Shown: positions 38,011-49,686 of the stretch, piece after piece
Layout of the letters: every line of letters starts with the position of its first letter
Numbering within the stretch: the first letter of the stretch is position 1
Assembly (NCBI RefSeq): GCF_007858975.2
Contig: NZ_CP042220.2
Span: forward strand, 372,001 to 436,000
Length of the DNA stretch: 64,000 nucleotides
From: Dickeya poaceiphila
GTDB lineage: Bacteria; Pseudomonadota; Gammaproteobacteria; Enterobacterales; Enterobacteriaceae
Direction of reading: 5' to 3'
The notes under the pieces: model-generated
What the model saw: the letters and a program-made list of their open reading frames with translations, nothing else
Databases searched by the model: none
Told to the model about the DNA's origin: nothing
Made by a program: the position numbers and the translations under genes

Positions 38011-38034
38011 TTAGTTGCTGGATACGCTAATCAT
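38011..38034 (-). CDS. mccA: MccA-like heptapeptide precursor, MISVSSN
   Basis: A seven-codon gene plus TAA encodes Met-Ile-Ser-Val-Ser-Ser-Asn. E. coli MccA is also seven residues, MRTGNAN, and the final Asn is the residue that MccB converts to the nucleotide linkage. AAGGAGG lies exactly 5 nt before the ATG, among the best ribosome-binding sites in the window. The gene is followed by a terminator hairpin and then by the MccB-type gene, the order known for microcin C operons. The sequence of residues 2-6 is unlike MRTGNAN apart from small polar residues. It is far below the size that gene finders report, so it would be missed by routine annotation. Confidence rests on the combined position, length, terminal Asn and ribosome-binding site. 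Confidence 0.88.
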   Translation of the reverse strand: MISVSSN

Positions 38035-38090
38035 TATATCCTCCTTAATATTTATTTAATTAACGAACACTATCGTTTGGTCCTGTTTTC

Positions 38091-38119
38091 ATTTAATGAG
38101 TTTTTCTTCTTTTTTTCAA
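38091..38119 (-). promoter_or_regulatory. Candidate microcin operon promoter
   Basis: TTGAAA (38114-38119) and TTAAAT (38091-38096) are separated by exactly 17 bp on the minus strand, placing a start site about 50 nt before mccA. The -10 matches the consensus in four of six positions. The surrounding A/T-rich DNA offers other possibilities. Confidence 0.45.
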
Positions 38120-38877
38120 TAGTAAATGTTGAGTACTTTTTCTTGTTTCTTTTATGAAAATATTTCAAGTTGTAAAATTGATTGTTTTATTTTTTAATTT
38201 TCTGTGTGTTATATTTAATTTGCACCGTCATTGAACAAAAAAATAAACAAAAAACAATAATAATGTCGCTTTACGACAATGGCGATTGTAATTATTTTAA
38301 ACATTTTCCCTGAGAAAACATCAGTTTCCCTATAAGATTGAGATTAGCAATGCTTGTGGAGTTAAGACTCCAAACATAGTTTATAATTTATAAAAATTTG
38401 ATTTTTACAGAGGAAAAAAGTGCCACATTATATTAAATGGACTTTCTCACTGGGAGGTTTTTTTTTGATGAGAATAAAGTTGCCTTGGCATGTTACACAT
38501 AACTTTGCATACGCGCTGTAATGCTGTCTTACTGCGGAAGACATAGAGAACAATAGTTACTTGAGATATGTCGATCGGATAGGCAATCAACATGTTCTGC
38601 TTGTAAGAGGCAGATCAATTGGGGGACATTCCAGCTTGTATGCCATGACGGATGATCCTTGCCGTGTCAGAGAGTACGGATGTTCATCAGGACTCACGAA
38701 GCCGGATATATGTGTGTGACTACGTTGTCAGAAAAAATCAGCCCGTGCTTGCGTCGGGTCGGTGTCCATATAAGTTATTTAGCATAAGCACATCATTCAG
38801 GCATGACTCGCCAGTCACTGCATCTAATTTTTAAATACAGGGTTCAGACTGGATAGCCTGAACCCCGACAAGAGCTA
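38120..38877. other. Non-coding right flank of the microcin island
   Basis: About 38120-38460 is very AT-rich with long A and T runs, a typical H-NS-type target (inference). From ~38465 base composition rises towards the chromosomal average. A frame on the plus strand open from 38523 to 38720, including a short TTG-initiated stretch, resembles no protein I know and has no ribosome-binding site; it may be a gene remnant at the island border. No tRNA, integrase or terminal repeat was seen. Confidence 0.5.
38832..38865 (-). terminator. tex terminator
   Basis: GGGTTCAG (38840-38847) and CTGAACCC (38858-38865) form an 8-bp stem with a 10-nt loop, 13 bp past the tex stop and followed on the minus strand by a moderately U-rich tail. 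Confidence 0.65.
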
Positions 38878-41214
38878 TCACTGTTTCTTAAACGCCGCTG
38901 CCAGTGCGTCACTCATGGCGCTGTTGCCAGCCGGGTTACTGGTCTGGCGTGGGCGTGCCTTGTTGCCCGCCTGCGACGATGGTCGGGAGGCATTCGCGTT
39001 GTCACGCTCGCGTCCGCCGCTGCGACGGCTATTGCCCTCACCCGGCTGTTCGTCCAGTCGCAGGGTCAGCGCGATGCGCTTACGTTGCAGGTCCACCTCC
39101 AGCACTTTCACCTTAACGATGTCGCCGGCTTTCACCACCTGATGCGGGTCTTCCACGAAGCGATCCGACAAGGAAGAGATGTGCACCAGCCCGTCCTGAT
39201 GTACGCCGATATCCACAAACGCGCCGAAATTGGTGACGTTGGTGACGGCACCTTCCAGAATCATGCCCGGCATCAGGTCGTTCAGGGTTTCCACCCCATC
39301 GGCGAAGCTGGCGGTTTTGAATTCCGGTCGCGGGTCGCGCCCCGGTTTTTCCAGCTCTTTGATGATGTCGGTGACGGTCGGCACTCCGAAGCGATCGTCG
39401 GTAAAGTTGGCTGGCTTTAGCGTACGCAGCGCGCTGGCGTTGCCCATCAGATCCTGCAGTTTTTGCTCGGTGGCGGCCAGAATGCGTTCCACTACAGGAT
39501 AGGCTTCCGGGTGGACGGTAGAGGCATCAAGCGGATTATCGCCGTGGTTGATGCGCAGGAAGCCGGCGCACTGCTCAAAGGCTTTCGGACCGAGACGGCT
39601 GACTTTCAGCAGCTGTTCGCGGTTGTTGAAGCGGCCATTTTCGTCACGCCAACTGACGATATTCTGCGCCATCAACCGGGTGAGGCCCGCCACACGGGTG
39701 AGCAACGGCACCGAGGCGGTGTTGAGGTCAACGCCGACGGCGTTCACACAGTCTTCCACCACGGCGTCCAGCTTCTTCGCCAGTTGGGTCTGGCTGACGT
39801 CATGCTGGTACTGGCCGACGCCGATGGATTTCGGGTCGATCTTAACCAGTTCCGACAGCGGGTCTTGCAGGCGACGGGCGATAGACACCGCGCCGCGCAG
39901 CGATACGTCCAGATCCGGGAATTCCAGCGCTGCCAGTTCGGAGGCGGAGTATACCGACGCGCCTGCTTCACTGACGATCACCTTCTGCGCTTTTACTTCC
40001 GGGAACTGCTTCTGGGTATCAAGGAAGAAACGCTCGGTTTCACGCGATGCGGTGCCGTTGCCGATGGCGACCAGCTCTACCTGATGCTTGATGCATAACG
40101 CGGCGACGATGGCGGCGGCTTTGGCGGCCTGACCGGTGTGCGGATAGATGGTATCGGTCGCTACCAGTTTGCCGGTGGCGTCCACCACCGCTACTTTCAC
40201 GCCGGTGCGCAGACCGGGGTCCAGCCCCATGGTGGCGCGCATACCGGCAGGCGCTGCCATCAACAGGTCATGCAGGTTGCGGGCAAACACGTTGATGGCC
40301 TCGTCTTCGGCTTTTTCACGCACGCTGCTCATCAGCTCAGTTTCCAGATGCAGCAGCACCTTGATGCGCCAGGTCCAGTTCACGACTGCACGCCGCCAGT
40401 TGTCCGCCGGGGCATTGCCGAGCCGTAATCCCAGATGTTCGACGATGATGTGCTCGCAGTGGCTCTCTTTGGGCGGTTCGTCAAACTGTGGGTCGGCGTT
40501 AAGCGCCAGTTGCAGCACGCCTTCGTTACGGCCACGGAACATCGCCAATGCCCGGTGCGACGGCACCTGCGACAGCGGTTCGTGGTGGTCGAAGTAGTCG
40601 CGGAATTTTGCGCCTTCTTCCTCTTTGCCTTCTACCACGCGTGATACCAGATGAGCGTTTTTCCACAGATAATCGCGTACCTTGCCCAGCAGCACGGCGT
40701 CTTCGGCAAAGCGCTCCATCAGAATATAGCGAGCACCATCCAGCGCGGCTTTAACGTCGGCCACGCCGTTATCGGCATTGACGTAAGCTTCGGCAACGAG
40801 TTCCGGGGGTTGAGCGGGGTCGTTCCACAGGCTGTCCGCCAGCGGCTCCAGTCCGGCTTCGATGGCGATTTGCCCACGGGTGCGGCGTTTGGGTTTGTAA
40901 GGCAGGTAGAGGTCTTCCAGCTCGGTTTTGCTGAGCGTCGCGTTAATGGAGGCTGCCAGTGCGTCGGTCAGTTTGCCCTGTTCCTCAATTGATTTGAGGA
41001 TGGTCTGGCGGCGTTCTTCCAGTTCGCGCAGGTAGGACAGACGGCTTTCCAACTGACGCAGTTGGGTGTCATCCAGCCCACCGGTGACTTCCTTACGGTA
41101 GCGGGCGATAAACGGGACCGTGTTGCCCTCGTCCAGCAGTTGAATAGCCGCACTGACTTGTTCGGCTCGTGCCTGCAATTCGCTGGCAATAATCTGGCTT
41201 AATGCGTTGGTCAT
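38878..41214 (-). CDS. tex: RNA-binding transcription accessory protein Tex
   Basis: A 778-residue protein (yhgF in E. coli) related to eukaryotic Spt6. It has the N-terminal helical domain, a YqgF/RuvX-like nuclease-fold domain ([20 protein letters not shown]), helix-hairpin-helix motifs ([18 protein letters not shown]) and a C-terminal S1 RNA-binding domain ([20 protein letters not shown]), followed by a Ser/Arg/Asn-rich tail. It acts on RNA/transcription complexes and affects stress tolerance and toxin expression in several bacteria. In E. coli feoABC lies between it and bioH; here that slot holds the microcin island. Confidence 0.97.
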   Translation of the reverse strand: MTNALSQIIASELQARAEQVSAAIQLLDEGNTVPFIARYRKEVTGGLDDTQLRQLESRLSYLRELEERRQTILKSIEEQGKLTDALAASINATLSKTELEDLYLPYKPKRRTRGQIAIEAGLEPLADSLWNDPAQPPELVAEAYVNADNGVADVKAALDGARYILMERFAEDAVLLGKVRDYLWKNAHLVSRVVEGKEEEGAKFRDYFDHHEPLSQVPSHRALAMFRGRNEGVLQLALNADPQFDEPPKESHCEHIIVEHLGLRLGNAPADNWRRAVVNWTWRIKVLLHLETELMSSVREKAEDEAINVFARNLHDLLMAAPAGMRATMGLDPGLRTGVKVAVVDATGKLVATDTIYPHTGQAAKAAAIVAALCIKHQVELVAIGNGTASRETERFFLDTQKQFPEVKAQKVIVSEAGASVYSASELAALEFPDLDVSLRGAVSIARRLQDPLSELVKIDPKSIGVGQYQHDVSQTQLAKKLDAVVEDCVNAVGVDLNTASVPLLTRVAGLTRLMAQNIVSWRDENGRFNNREQLLKVSRLGPKAFEQCAGFLRINHGDNPLDASTVHPEAYPVVERILAATEQKLQDLMGNASALRTLKPANFTDDRFGVPTVTDIIKELEKPGRDPRPEFKTASFADGVETLNDLMPGMILEGAVTNVTNFGAFVDIGVHQDGLVHISSLSDRFVEDPHQVVKAGDIVKVKVLEVDLQRKRIALTLRLDEQPGEGNSRRSGGRERDNANASRPSSQAGNKARPRQTSNPAGNSAMSDALAAAFKKQ

Positions 41215-41349
41215 AGTGTTATCAACAAGATAGTGTTATTAGCGAGATAATGAACATTGAAAGGATAAATGACTGGGAGACAGTTATACGGATTGACGGC
41301 GCAAAATGCCAGTCAGACAAACGAGGAAAGGCCGCCCGGTGGGGGAGTA

Positions 41350-41375
41350 ACGATGCCTGTATCAACAGGCATCGT
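41350..41375 (-). terminator. Stem-loop after the LtaS-like gene
   Basis: ACGATGCCTGT / ACAGGCATCGT is a perfect 11-bp stem with an ATCA loop, 7 bp past the stop codon. There is no U-run, so termination may be inefficient. Confidence 0.5.
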
Positions 41376-41382
41376 GTGATGG

Positions 41383-43377
41383 CTAATCCCCGGTGAAGCC
41401 TTGTTCGCGGGCATTGATTTGCCAGTACAACAAGGCGGGATAGGCAGTGGTTCGTTGTTGTTGCTCTGTATTAACGGGGTGTGCGGTGGTTTGTGTGAGC
41501 ATCGGGTTGGCCGGGTCCCACGGATAGCGTGCGCTACTGCCGATAGGCATCGCGCCCTGCTCATCTATCCACAGTGCCTGATTGTAGCCAAATGCGCGCG
41601 TTGTATCGTCCTGTTCTGCCAGCATATTGCGCCCACCGAGTGCGTAATAGGGCGTATCGGAGAGGCTGTAGGCATAGAGCGTTGGAAAGATATCCTTGTG
41701 CGAGCCGGGGCGGGATGGGTCAAAACGCCAGGTGGTTTGCGCCAGAATGGTTTTGGGCACGTACAGATAGAAGGGAACCGCACGATCAAGGAACTGCTCG
41801 TGCGGATACTGGGCCTTCAGACGGCGCATCTGGTGGTCGCCGGTCGCTGCGATCAGCGTTGATTCGCCGATGGGTGATGATTTCACCGCCGTAATAAATG
41901 CACCCAGCGCATTGGTGGCGTATTGGTAGGTGGCGGCGATGGACTCTTGTTCCTGTGGCGTCACTTCAGCATGAGCCATCATCTCTGGCCCGGCATGTAC
42001 GGGGTGCGGGTGATAGCTGGCAGGGACCTGATAAGGCGGATGATTGGTGATGGTAAGAATACTGATAAATAGCGGCTGTTGTGCTTCTGCCAGCAAACGT
42101 TGCGCCAGCCGAAACGCGAATTCATCCGGCACGCCCCAGTCGGTCAGCATGGCGCGTGACTCCGGGTAACGCTCCATCAGTGAACTTTGATCGTAGATTT
42201 CATCCACGCCGAGCCGGGGCAGGTAGTTGCCGAGGTTGCGCCACATGCGGCTGCCGGAGGTGATGAAAATCACTTTGTAGCCCGCTTTTTTGTAGGTGGC
42301 GTAGGGTGTGTCGTCCAGCTTTTTGTATTGTGCGGACGAGTGGCTGAGATTCTGGATGGGGCTTTGGAAAAACAGCGCTGCAAACGACGGCGCGGTACCG
42401 TTGCCTTCTGAGACGAAACGGCGGAACACAAAGTCCGAAGCAAAATGCGGCCTCAGCGCGCCCAGCATATCGTTATCCGGCAGATGGTCGTACACCAGCA
42501 TATTACTTCCCATGCTTTCCATTAGTGCCATCACTACGTTGGGATGGTGCGCTGCCAGCCAGGGGTTAACCGGGGTACGGCCTTCCAGTGTTGTCAGGCC
42601 GGTTTGGGCACGCAGCTGGTCCCCCGCGGTACGCGTCACCGGTTTGAAGCTGATGTCTTCGTCTCTGTCACCCAGCGCCCACGCTGAAGCCATCAGGCCA
42701 TTGGGCGTCAGTTTGTTCAGAATAGTGACGCTAGAGATTTGAGAGTCGTTGCGCCGTAGCGGGAAGGTGCTGAGGCTGCCGCGGATCATGGCGAAGAACA
42801 GCAGCAGGCTGATGAACAGATAAACGATAAAGGTCTGACGAGAGAGCAAACGGGGCTGACGAACCGACAGCAGTGTGTGTCTGCTAAGCCAGCCTGCCAG
42901 CCCGGCAAACAACAATACCAGCAGTAGTGAAACCACAACCGGATAATCCTGCCAGATGGTTGCCAGCACGGCGGACGGGCCATCGTCAATCAGCCCGAAA
43001 GCGAAGATATCGATATAGGTGTGATAGGTCTGGTAATAGAAGTAGTTGATGATAGCGATGATGCTCACCAGAAAGGCGCAACCGCCCACATACCAGGGAG
43101 CGATGCGCTGCAGCCAGCGCCAGCCGCTGCGATGCAGGCTCATCAATAAACCAATGACCAGCAGCGGCGCCAGTATGATGGAGACGGCGCGTAAATCGTA
43201 ACGCAACCCGGTTAGCCACATCAGTTTCACAGCAAAAGCCTGATCTTGTAATTGCTGTTTGTCGGCAAATACCGAAAACATGGTCAGACGGGCGCCGGAC
43301 AACAATAGACTCAGGAGTAAAATCTGACACCATAGTGCCTTCAAAAGGGCGCGAGCGTGCTGTTGGTACTTATCCAT
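41383..43377 (-). CDS. LtaS-like membrane sulfatase-fold transferase
   Basis: A 664-residue protein with five or so N-terminal membrane helices (residues ~10-200) and a periplasmic alkaline-phosphatase/sulfatase-fold domain. Metal-binding Glu287 is in VVMALMESMGSN, the catalytic Thr328 in SEGNGTAPSF, and the late metal ligands in ATGDHQMRR. This is the layout of lipoteichoic acid synthase and of Gram-negative phosphoglycerol or phosphoethanolamine transferases. In a Gram-negative cell a likely role is adding phosphoglycerol or phosphoethanolamine to a periplasmic glucan or LPS (inference). It is not found between tex and greB in E. coli, so it is a lineage-specific addition. Confidence 0.8.
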   Translation of the reverse strand: MDKYQQHARALLKALWCQILLLSLLLSGARLTMFSVFADKQQLQDQAFAVKLMWLTGLRYDLRAVSIILAPLLVIGLLMSLHRSGWRWLQRIAPWYVGGCAFLVSIIAIINYFYYQTYHTYIDIFAFGLIDDGPSAVLATIWQDYPVVVSLLLVLLFAGLAGWLSRHTLLSVRQPRLLSRQTFIVYLFISLLLFFAMIRGSLSTFPLRRNDSQISSVTILNKLTPNGLMASAWALGDRDEDISFKPVTRTAGDQLRAQTGLTTLEGRTPVNPWLAAHHPNVVMALMESMGSNMLVYDHLPDNDMLGALRPHFASDFVFRRFVSEGNGTAPSFAALFFQSPIQNLSHSSAQYKKLDDTPYATYKKAGYKVIFITSGSRMWRNLGNYLPRLGVDEIYDQSSLMERYPESRAMLTDWGVPDEFAFRLAQRLLAEAQQPLFISILTITNHPPYQVPASYHPHPVHAGPEMMAHAEVTPQEQESIAATYQYATNALGAFITAVKSSPIGESTLIAATGDHQMRRLKAQYPHEQFLDRAVPFYLYVPKTILAQTTWRFDPSRPGSHKDIFPTLYAYSLSDTPYYALGGRNMLAEQDDTTRAFGYNQALWIDEQGAMPIGSSARYPWDPANPMLTQTTAHPVNTEQQQRTTAYPALLYWQINAREQGFTGD

Positions 43378-43514
43378 TTTATTCTTGGTTCTGGAGGTGT
43401 TATCAGTACCGGAATGCTACGGGGTTATTTCAGAAAAATCTTAGTATTGTGTCAGGAAGATGAAAGAAAATATGAACGGCAGACTGGCTCTACCGTTCTG
43501 TATGGCGGGGTGAG

Positions 43515-43997
43515 TCAGTTAATCGGGTGGTGATAGTCGATTTTATTGACGTACCAGACTTTGGGACCGGCGGGAGTACTGACCACCACTTCCTCGTCCA
43601 CTGCTTTTTTCAGCAGGGCGCGCGCCATAGGTGCGTCAATGGAGATGTAATCTTTGCGGCCATAGATTTCGTCTGGCCCGACGATACGAAAGCGCTTAAC
43701 ATCACCGTCTTCGTTTTCCACCTCCACCCAGGCGCCGAAAAACACCTTGCCGTCCTGTTGAGGGGAGTAATCCACTACGCGCACGACTTGCAGGCGTTTA
43801 CGCAGATAGCGCACCCGACGGTCGATTTCACGCAACAGACGCTTGTTGTAAAGGTAATCGGCGTTTTCGCTGCGATCACCCAGGCTGGCGGCCCAGGCTA
43901 CTTTTTCCGTGATTTCCGGGCGGCGTTCCTTCCACAGATAGTTCAGTTCCTGGTTCAGGGCTTCATAGCCTTCGCGGGTGATCAGATCGGTTTTCAT
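43515..43997 (-). CDS. greB: Transcription elongation factor GreB
   Basis: GreB rescues backtracked RNA polymerase by stimulating cleavage of the 3' RNA end. The 160-residue product (E. coli 158) has the N-terminal coiled coil with the acidic tip (SLGDRSENADYLYNKRLLREID) and the C-terminal FKBP-like domain (SIDAPMARALLKKAVDEEV). The YLYNKRLLR sequence and basic patch separate it from GreA. It is divergent from ompR, as in E. coli. Confidence 0.97.
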   Translation of the reverse strand: MKTDLITREGYEALNQELNYLWKERRPEITEKVAWAASLGDRSENADYLYNKRLLREIDRRVRYLRKRLQVVRVVDYSPQQDGKVFFGAWVEVENEDGDVKRFRIVGPDEIYGRKDYISIDAPMARALLKKAVDEEVVVSTPAGPKVWYVNKIDYHHPIN

Positions 43998-44274
43998 ACG
44001 CTTTTCTGAAATGTGAAGATCATAAAATCGTTATAATCGTTGGCGGTGGGATAACATAGAGGATAAATCATAAATCGTCATTTGCGGTGTGGTTTGCGGC
44101 GCTTTGTCGCGGGAACGGCTTGATTACAACGTATTTTTATATCCTTTGTAACAATTTTGCCTAGAATATATACCAGAAACGACTGTCAGTTCGTTACTGG
44201 TTTCTGAACAATATTAGATTGAGTTTCGTAATGAAGCCAAGCGCTGGCGGCTATCACGTCTTTGGAGAAGAGAA

Positions 44275-46361
<2,087 letters not shown>

Positions 46362-46420
46362 GGAGCCGGTTCGATAAACGACAGTGTGTTAAGACACCAT
46401 TCTGTTTCGCAAAACAATAA

Positions 46421-46444
46421 AAAAGGCGCGATTTCGCGCCTTTT
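46421..46444. terminator. Bidirectional terminator, envZ/pckA
   Basis: AAAAGGCGCG / CGCGCCTTTT is a perfect 10-bp stem with an ATTT loop between the convergent envZ and pckA genes. Confidence 0.9.
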
Positions 46445-46501
46445 GGCTGCCAGCACGCCACCGGGTGACCGGCGGCGGTACTTTGCTTAATGTGCCTTTG
46501 C

Positions 46502-48121
46502 TTATAATGCCGGACCAGCTGAAACCAGTGCTGCACCGGCAGGCGTATCAGTGTATTTGTCGAAGTTGGTGACAAAGCGCTGCGCCAGATCGCGCGCTTT
46601 CTCTTCCCACTGCGCCTCAGAAGCGTAGGTGTCACGCGGATCCAAAATCGCCGGATCCACACCCGGTAGCGCGGTCGGGATCGACAAATTGAAGATCGGC
46701 AGTGTCTGAGTTTCGGCATCGTCGATGCTGCCACTGAGGATCGCGTCGATAATGCCGCGCGTATCCTTGATGGAGATGCGTTTGCCGGTGCCGTTCCAAC
46801 CAGTGTTGACCAGATAGGCTTTAGCGCCTGCCGCCTGCATACGTTTCACCAGCACTTCGGCGTACTGCGTCGGGTGCAGCGTCAGGAACGCCGCGCCAAA
46901 GCAGGCGGAGAAGGTTGGCGTTGGTTCAGTCACGCCGCGCTCGGTTCCGGCCAGTTTGGCGGTGAAACCAGACAGGAAATGATACTGCGTCTGGCTCGCT
47001 GTCAGGCGGGACACCGGTGGCAGTACGCCGAAGGCGTCGGCGGTCAGGAAAATGACCTTGGTAGCGTGCCCGGCTTTGGAAGCCGGCTTAACGATGTTAT
47101 CGATGTGATAGATAGGGTAAGACACGCGGGTATTTTCGGTTTTGGAACCGTCGCTGAAATCCACACGGCCATCAGCCAGTACGGTCACGTTTTCCAGCAG
47201 CGCATCGCGGCGGATGGCGTGATAAATATCCGGCTCTGCCTCAGCAGATAGATTGATGGTTTTCGCGTAGCAGCCGCCTTCAAAGTTGAACACGCCGTCG
47301 TGATCCCAGCCGTGTTCGTCGTCGCCGATCAACTGGCGTTTCGGGTCGGTAGACAGCGTGGTTTTGCCGGTGCCGGACAGGCCGAAGAATACCGCCACGT
47401 CACCTTTCTCGCCCACGTTGGCCGAGCAATGCATCGACGCGATACCTTTGAGCGGCAGCAGGTAGTTCATGATGGAGAACAACCCTTTCTTCATCTCGCC
47501 GCCGTACCAGGTGCCGCCGATGAGCTGGATGCGCTCTGTCAGGTTGAACGCGACGAAGTTTTCCGAATTCAGCCCTTGTTCCTGCCATTGCGGGTTGGTG
47601 CATTTCGCGCCGTTCATCACGATGAAGTCTGGCTCAAAATCCTGCAACTCTGCATCGCTGGGGCGGATAAACATGTTTTTCACGAAGTGAGCCTGCCAGG
47701 CGACTTCGGTAATGAAGCGGACTTTCAGGCGAGTGTCGGCGTTGGCACCACAGAAAGCATCAACGACAAACACGCGTTTGCCCGATAACTGGCTGGTGAC
47801 CAGCTGTTTCAGGTGTTGCCAGGTTTCCTGGCTGAGCGGATGGTTGTCGTTTTTGCCTTTGCCCTGATCTGACCACCAGACGGTGTCGCGGGTCACATCG
47901 TCACGAACGATATATTTATCTTTCGGAGAACGACCAGTGAAAATGCCGGTATCAACGGCTACAGCACCCAATTGAGTTTGGATACCGCGTTCGTAGCCTT
48001 GCAGGGTGGGGGATGTTTCTTCGGTAAAAAGTAAATCGTAGCTTGGATTGTAGACAATTTCGCGGACATCATGAATACCATAAGCCGTCAGTGCTTCTGG
48101 CGTAATGCCTTTTATCTGCAT
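46502..48121 (-). CDS. pckA: Phosphoenolpyruvate carboxykinase (ATP)
   Basis: PckA converts oxaloacetate and ATP to phosphoenolpyruvate, the first step of gluconeogenesis from C4 acids. The 539-residue product (E. coli 540) has the kinase-1a P-loop [13 protein letters not shown], the kinase-2 metal motif [23 protein letters not shown] and the oxaloacetate-binding region [11 protein letters not shown]. It is monocistronic. The ~250-bp upstream gap is AT-rich and probably holds its promoter; no exact CRP site was recognised by eye. Confidence 0.98.
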   Translation of the reverse strand: MQIKGITPEALTAYGIHDVREIVYNPSYDLLFTEETSPTLQGYERGIQTQLGAVAVDTGIFTGRSPKDKYIVRDDVTRDTVWWSDQGKGKNDNHPLSQETWQHLKQLVTSQLSGKRVFVVDAFCGANADTRLKVRFITEVAWQAHFVKNMFIRPSDAELQDFEPDFIVMNGAKCTNPQWQEQGLNSENFVAFNLTERIQLIGGTWYGGEMKKGLFSIMNYLLPLKGIASMHCSANVGEKGDVAVFFGLSGTGKTTLSTDPKRQLIGDDEHGWDHDGVFNFEGGCYAKTINLSAEAEPDIYHAIRRDALLENVTVLADGRVDFSDGSKTENTRVSYPIYHIDNIVKPASKAGHATKVIFLTADAFGVLPPVSRLTASQTQYHFLSGFTAKLAGTERGVTEPTPTFSACFGAAFLTLHPTQYAEVLVKRMQAAGAKAYLVNTGWNGTGKRISIKDTRGIIDAILSGSIDDAETQTLPIFNLSIPTALPGVDPAILDPRDTYASEAQWEEKARDLAQRFVTNFDKYTDTPAGAALVSAGPAL

Positions 48122-48374
48122 GTTGCTACTCCTGGAACGTTATAGTTGTACCCGTGGTAAGTCTAGACGGGAAGCTTATTTTAACCGCGATAACAATCAA
48201 AAAATTAAATAAATTAATTAATAACTTTGCTTATACATGTGAACAAAAAGCAATCAAATTATTGTTATCTAAACCAGATTGTTCGCGTGAAGAACCTGGC
48301 TGCTTTTTATATGCCAGGAGATGTTGCTTAGCAGATAGCCCACGGACAGGCTACCTGCGTGAGATGCAAGAAGA

Positions 48375-49247
48375 TCAATGTAACCCTGGGGCGGCACTGG
48401 GCTGGCGAATCTCGGCGATGTCCTGCGCGCTGAACAGATAATGGCTGCCGCAATAGTCGCAGTGCATATCGACTTGCCCATCCTGAGCCAGAATATCGCT
48501 GACCTCGTCTGTCGGCAGGGTCAGCAGCGCGTCGGCGCAGCGTTCCCGTGAACAGTGACAATTGAACGTTACCGGCTGCGGTTCATACAGCGTAACGTTT
48601 TCCTGATGGTACAGGCGATAAAGCACCTCGTTAGCTGGCAGGCCAAACAACTCTTCACTTTTGACGGTGGCGGTTAATTGAGTGAGGTGGTCGAAGTCCT
48701 CACGGTTGCCATGTTGCGCAGGCAGCACTTGCAGCAGCATCCCAGCGGCACATTGACGGCTATCATGTTCGCCGGTGCGGATGAACAGACGCGTCGGCAA
48801 CTGTTCGGACTGTTGGAAATAGTTTTCCAGACAGGCGGCCACATTGTCGCCTTCCAGCCCTACCACGCCCTGATAACGTTCGCCTTCGGTTGGGGTGATG
48901 GTAATGACCAGATAACCGTTGCCGACCATGTCATGCAGCGAGCTGTCGGCAGCAATGTCGCCTTGCAAGCGAGCGACGCCACGCATTTGCTGCTGATGGT
49001 TGCCATTGATCACCGCCAATTTCAGTGGGCCGTCGCCTTGTAACTGCACGGTGATATCGCCGCTGAATTTCAGTGTGGCGGTTAGCAGGCTGGTAGCGAC
49101 CAGCATTTCACCCAGCAGATTTTTGACCGGTGCGGGGTAGTCGTGATTAGCCAGCATCTGCTGGAAAGTGTTGCTGACCGTTACCAGTTCGCCGCGAACG
49201 GCATGATTTTCGAACAGATAACGATGCAGTTGGTCATGATTGGCCAT
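48375..49247 (-). CDS. hslO: Redox-regulated chaperone Hsp33
   Basis: HslO is a holdase activated by oxidation and heat. The 290-residue product from the ATG at 49247 starts [20 protein letters not shown], matching the E. coli protein; the in-frame start at 49286 lies inside hslR. The C-terminal zinc switch cysteines are present as CHCSRERC and CDYC. In E. coli it lies downstream of hslR in the same heat-inducible operon, and the same order is seen here (igaA, yrfG, hslR, hslO). Confidence 0.96.
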   Translation of the reverse strand: MANHDQLHRYLFENHAVRGELVTVSNTFQQMLANHDYPAPVKNLLGEMLVATSLLTATLKFSGDITVQLQGDGPLKLAVINGNHQQQMRGVARLQGDIAADSSLHDMVGNGYLVITITPTEGERYQGVVGLEGDNVAACLENYFQQSEQLPTRLFIRTGEHDSRQCAAGMLLQVLPAQHGNREDFDHLTQLTATVKSEELFGLPANEVLYRLYHQENVTLYEPQPVTFNCHCSRERCADALLTLPTDEVSDILAQDGQVDMHCDYCGSHYLFSAQDIAEIRQPSAAPGLH

Positions 49248-49272
49248 AAATGTTCTCTCATGTGACGATGGC

Positions 49273-49686
49273 TTATTCCGCGTCACTGTACTTGAATTTG
49301 ATTAAATCCCGGCGTTCTTTTTTATCCGGTCGCCGGTCCGGATGCGGCATTGACAGGGCGTTAAGTTTTCTGGCCTGCGCCATTTTTTCCCGCTTTTCAA
49401 TACTCTGCTGCGTTTCTGCGTACAGTGTTTGTGCTTGCGCCGCAGGACGCCGTTGGCTACTGAGGGCGCGAACCACCACCGTGCGTTCATCGTTGCCCTG
49501 ACGCAGCGTGATTTCGGCATCCAGTTCCACCAGTTTGCCGGGTTTACTGCGCTGACCGTTATAATGCACTTTGCCGCCGTCGATCATCTCACGCGCCAGG
49601 GCGCGGGTTTTGTAAAAACGCGCGGCCCACAGCCACTTATCTAACCGGACAGCATTGTCGTCATCATGCTGACTGTCTTTGCTCAT
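49273..49686 (-). CDS. hslR: Ribosome-associated heat shock protein Hsp15
   Basis: HslR binds 50S subunits that carry a stalled nascent chain and helps recycle them. The 137-residue product has an N-terminal S4 RNA-binding domain ([23 protein letters not shown]) and a basic C-terminal tail. The ATG at 49686 overlaps the yrfG stop (TGATG). It is followed 25 bp later by hslO. Confidence 0.96.
   Translation of the reverse strand: MSKDSQHDDDNAVRLDKWLWAARFYKTRALAREMIDGGKVHYNGQRSKPGKLVELDAEITLRQGNDERTVVVRALSSQRRPAAQAQTLYAETQQSIEKREKMAQARKLNALSMPHPDRRPDKKERRDLIKFKYSDAE

Noticed and set aside
38060-38092. A 10-codon frame (MKTGPNDSVR) upstream of the MccA-like gene whose first residues recall MRTGNAN.
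   Set aside because: No ribosome-binding site, wrong length, no terminal Asn, and it overlaps the candidate -10 element. The resemblance is probably chance.
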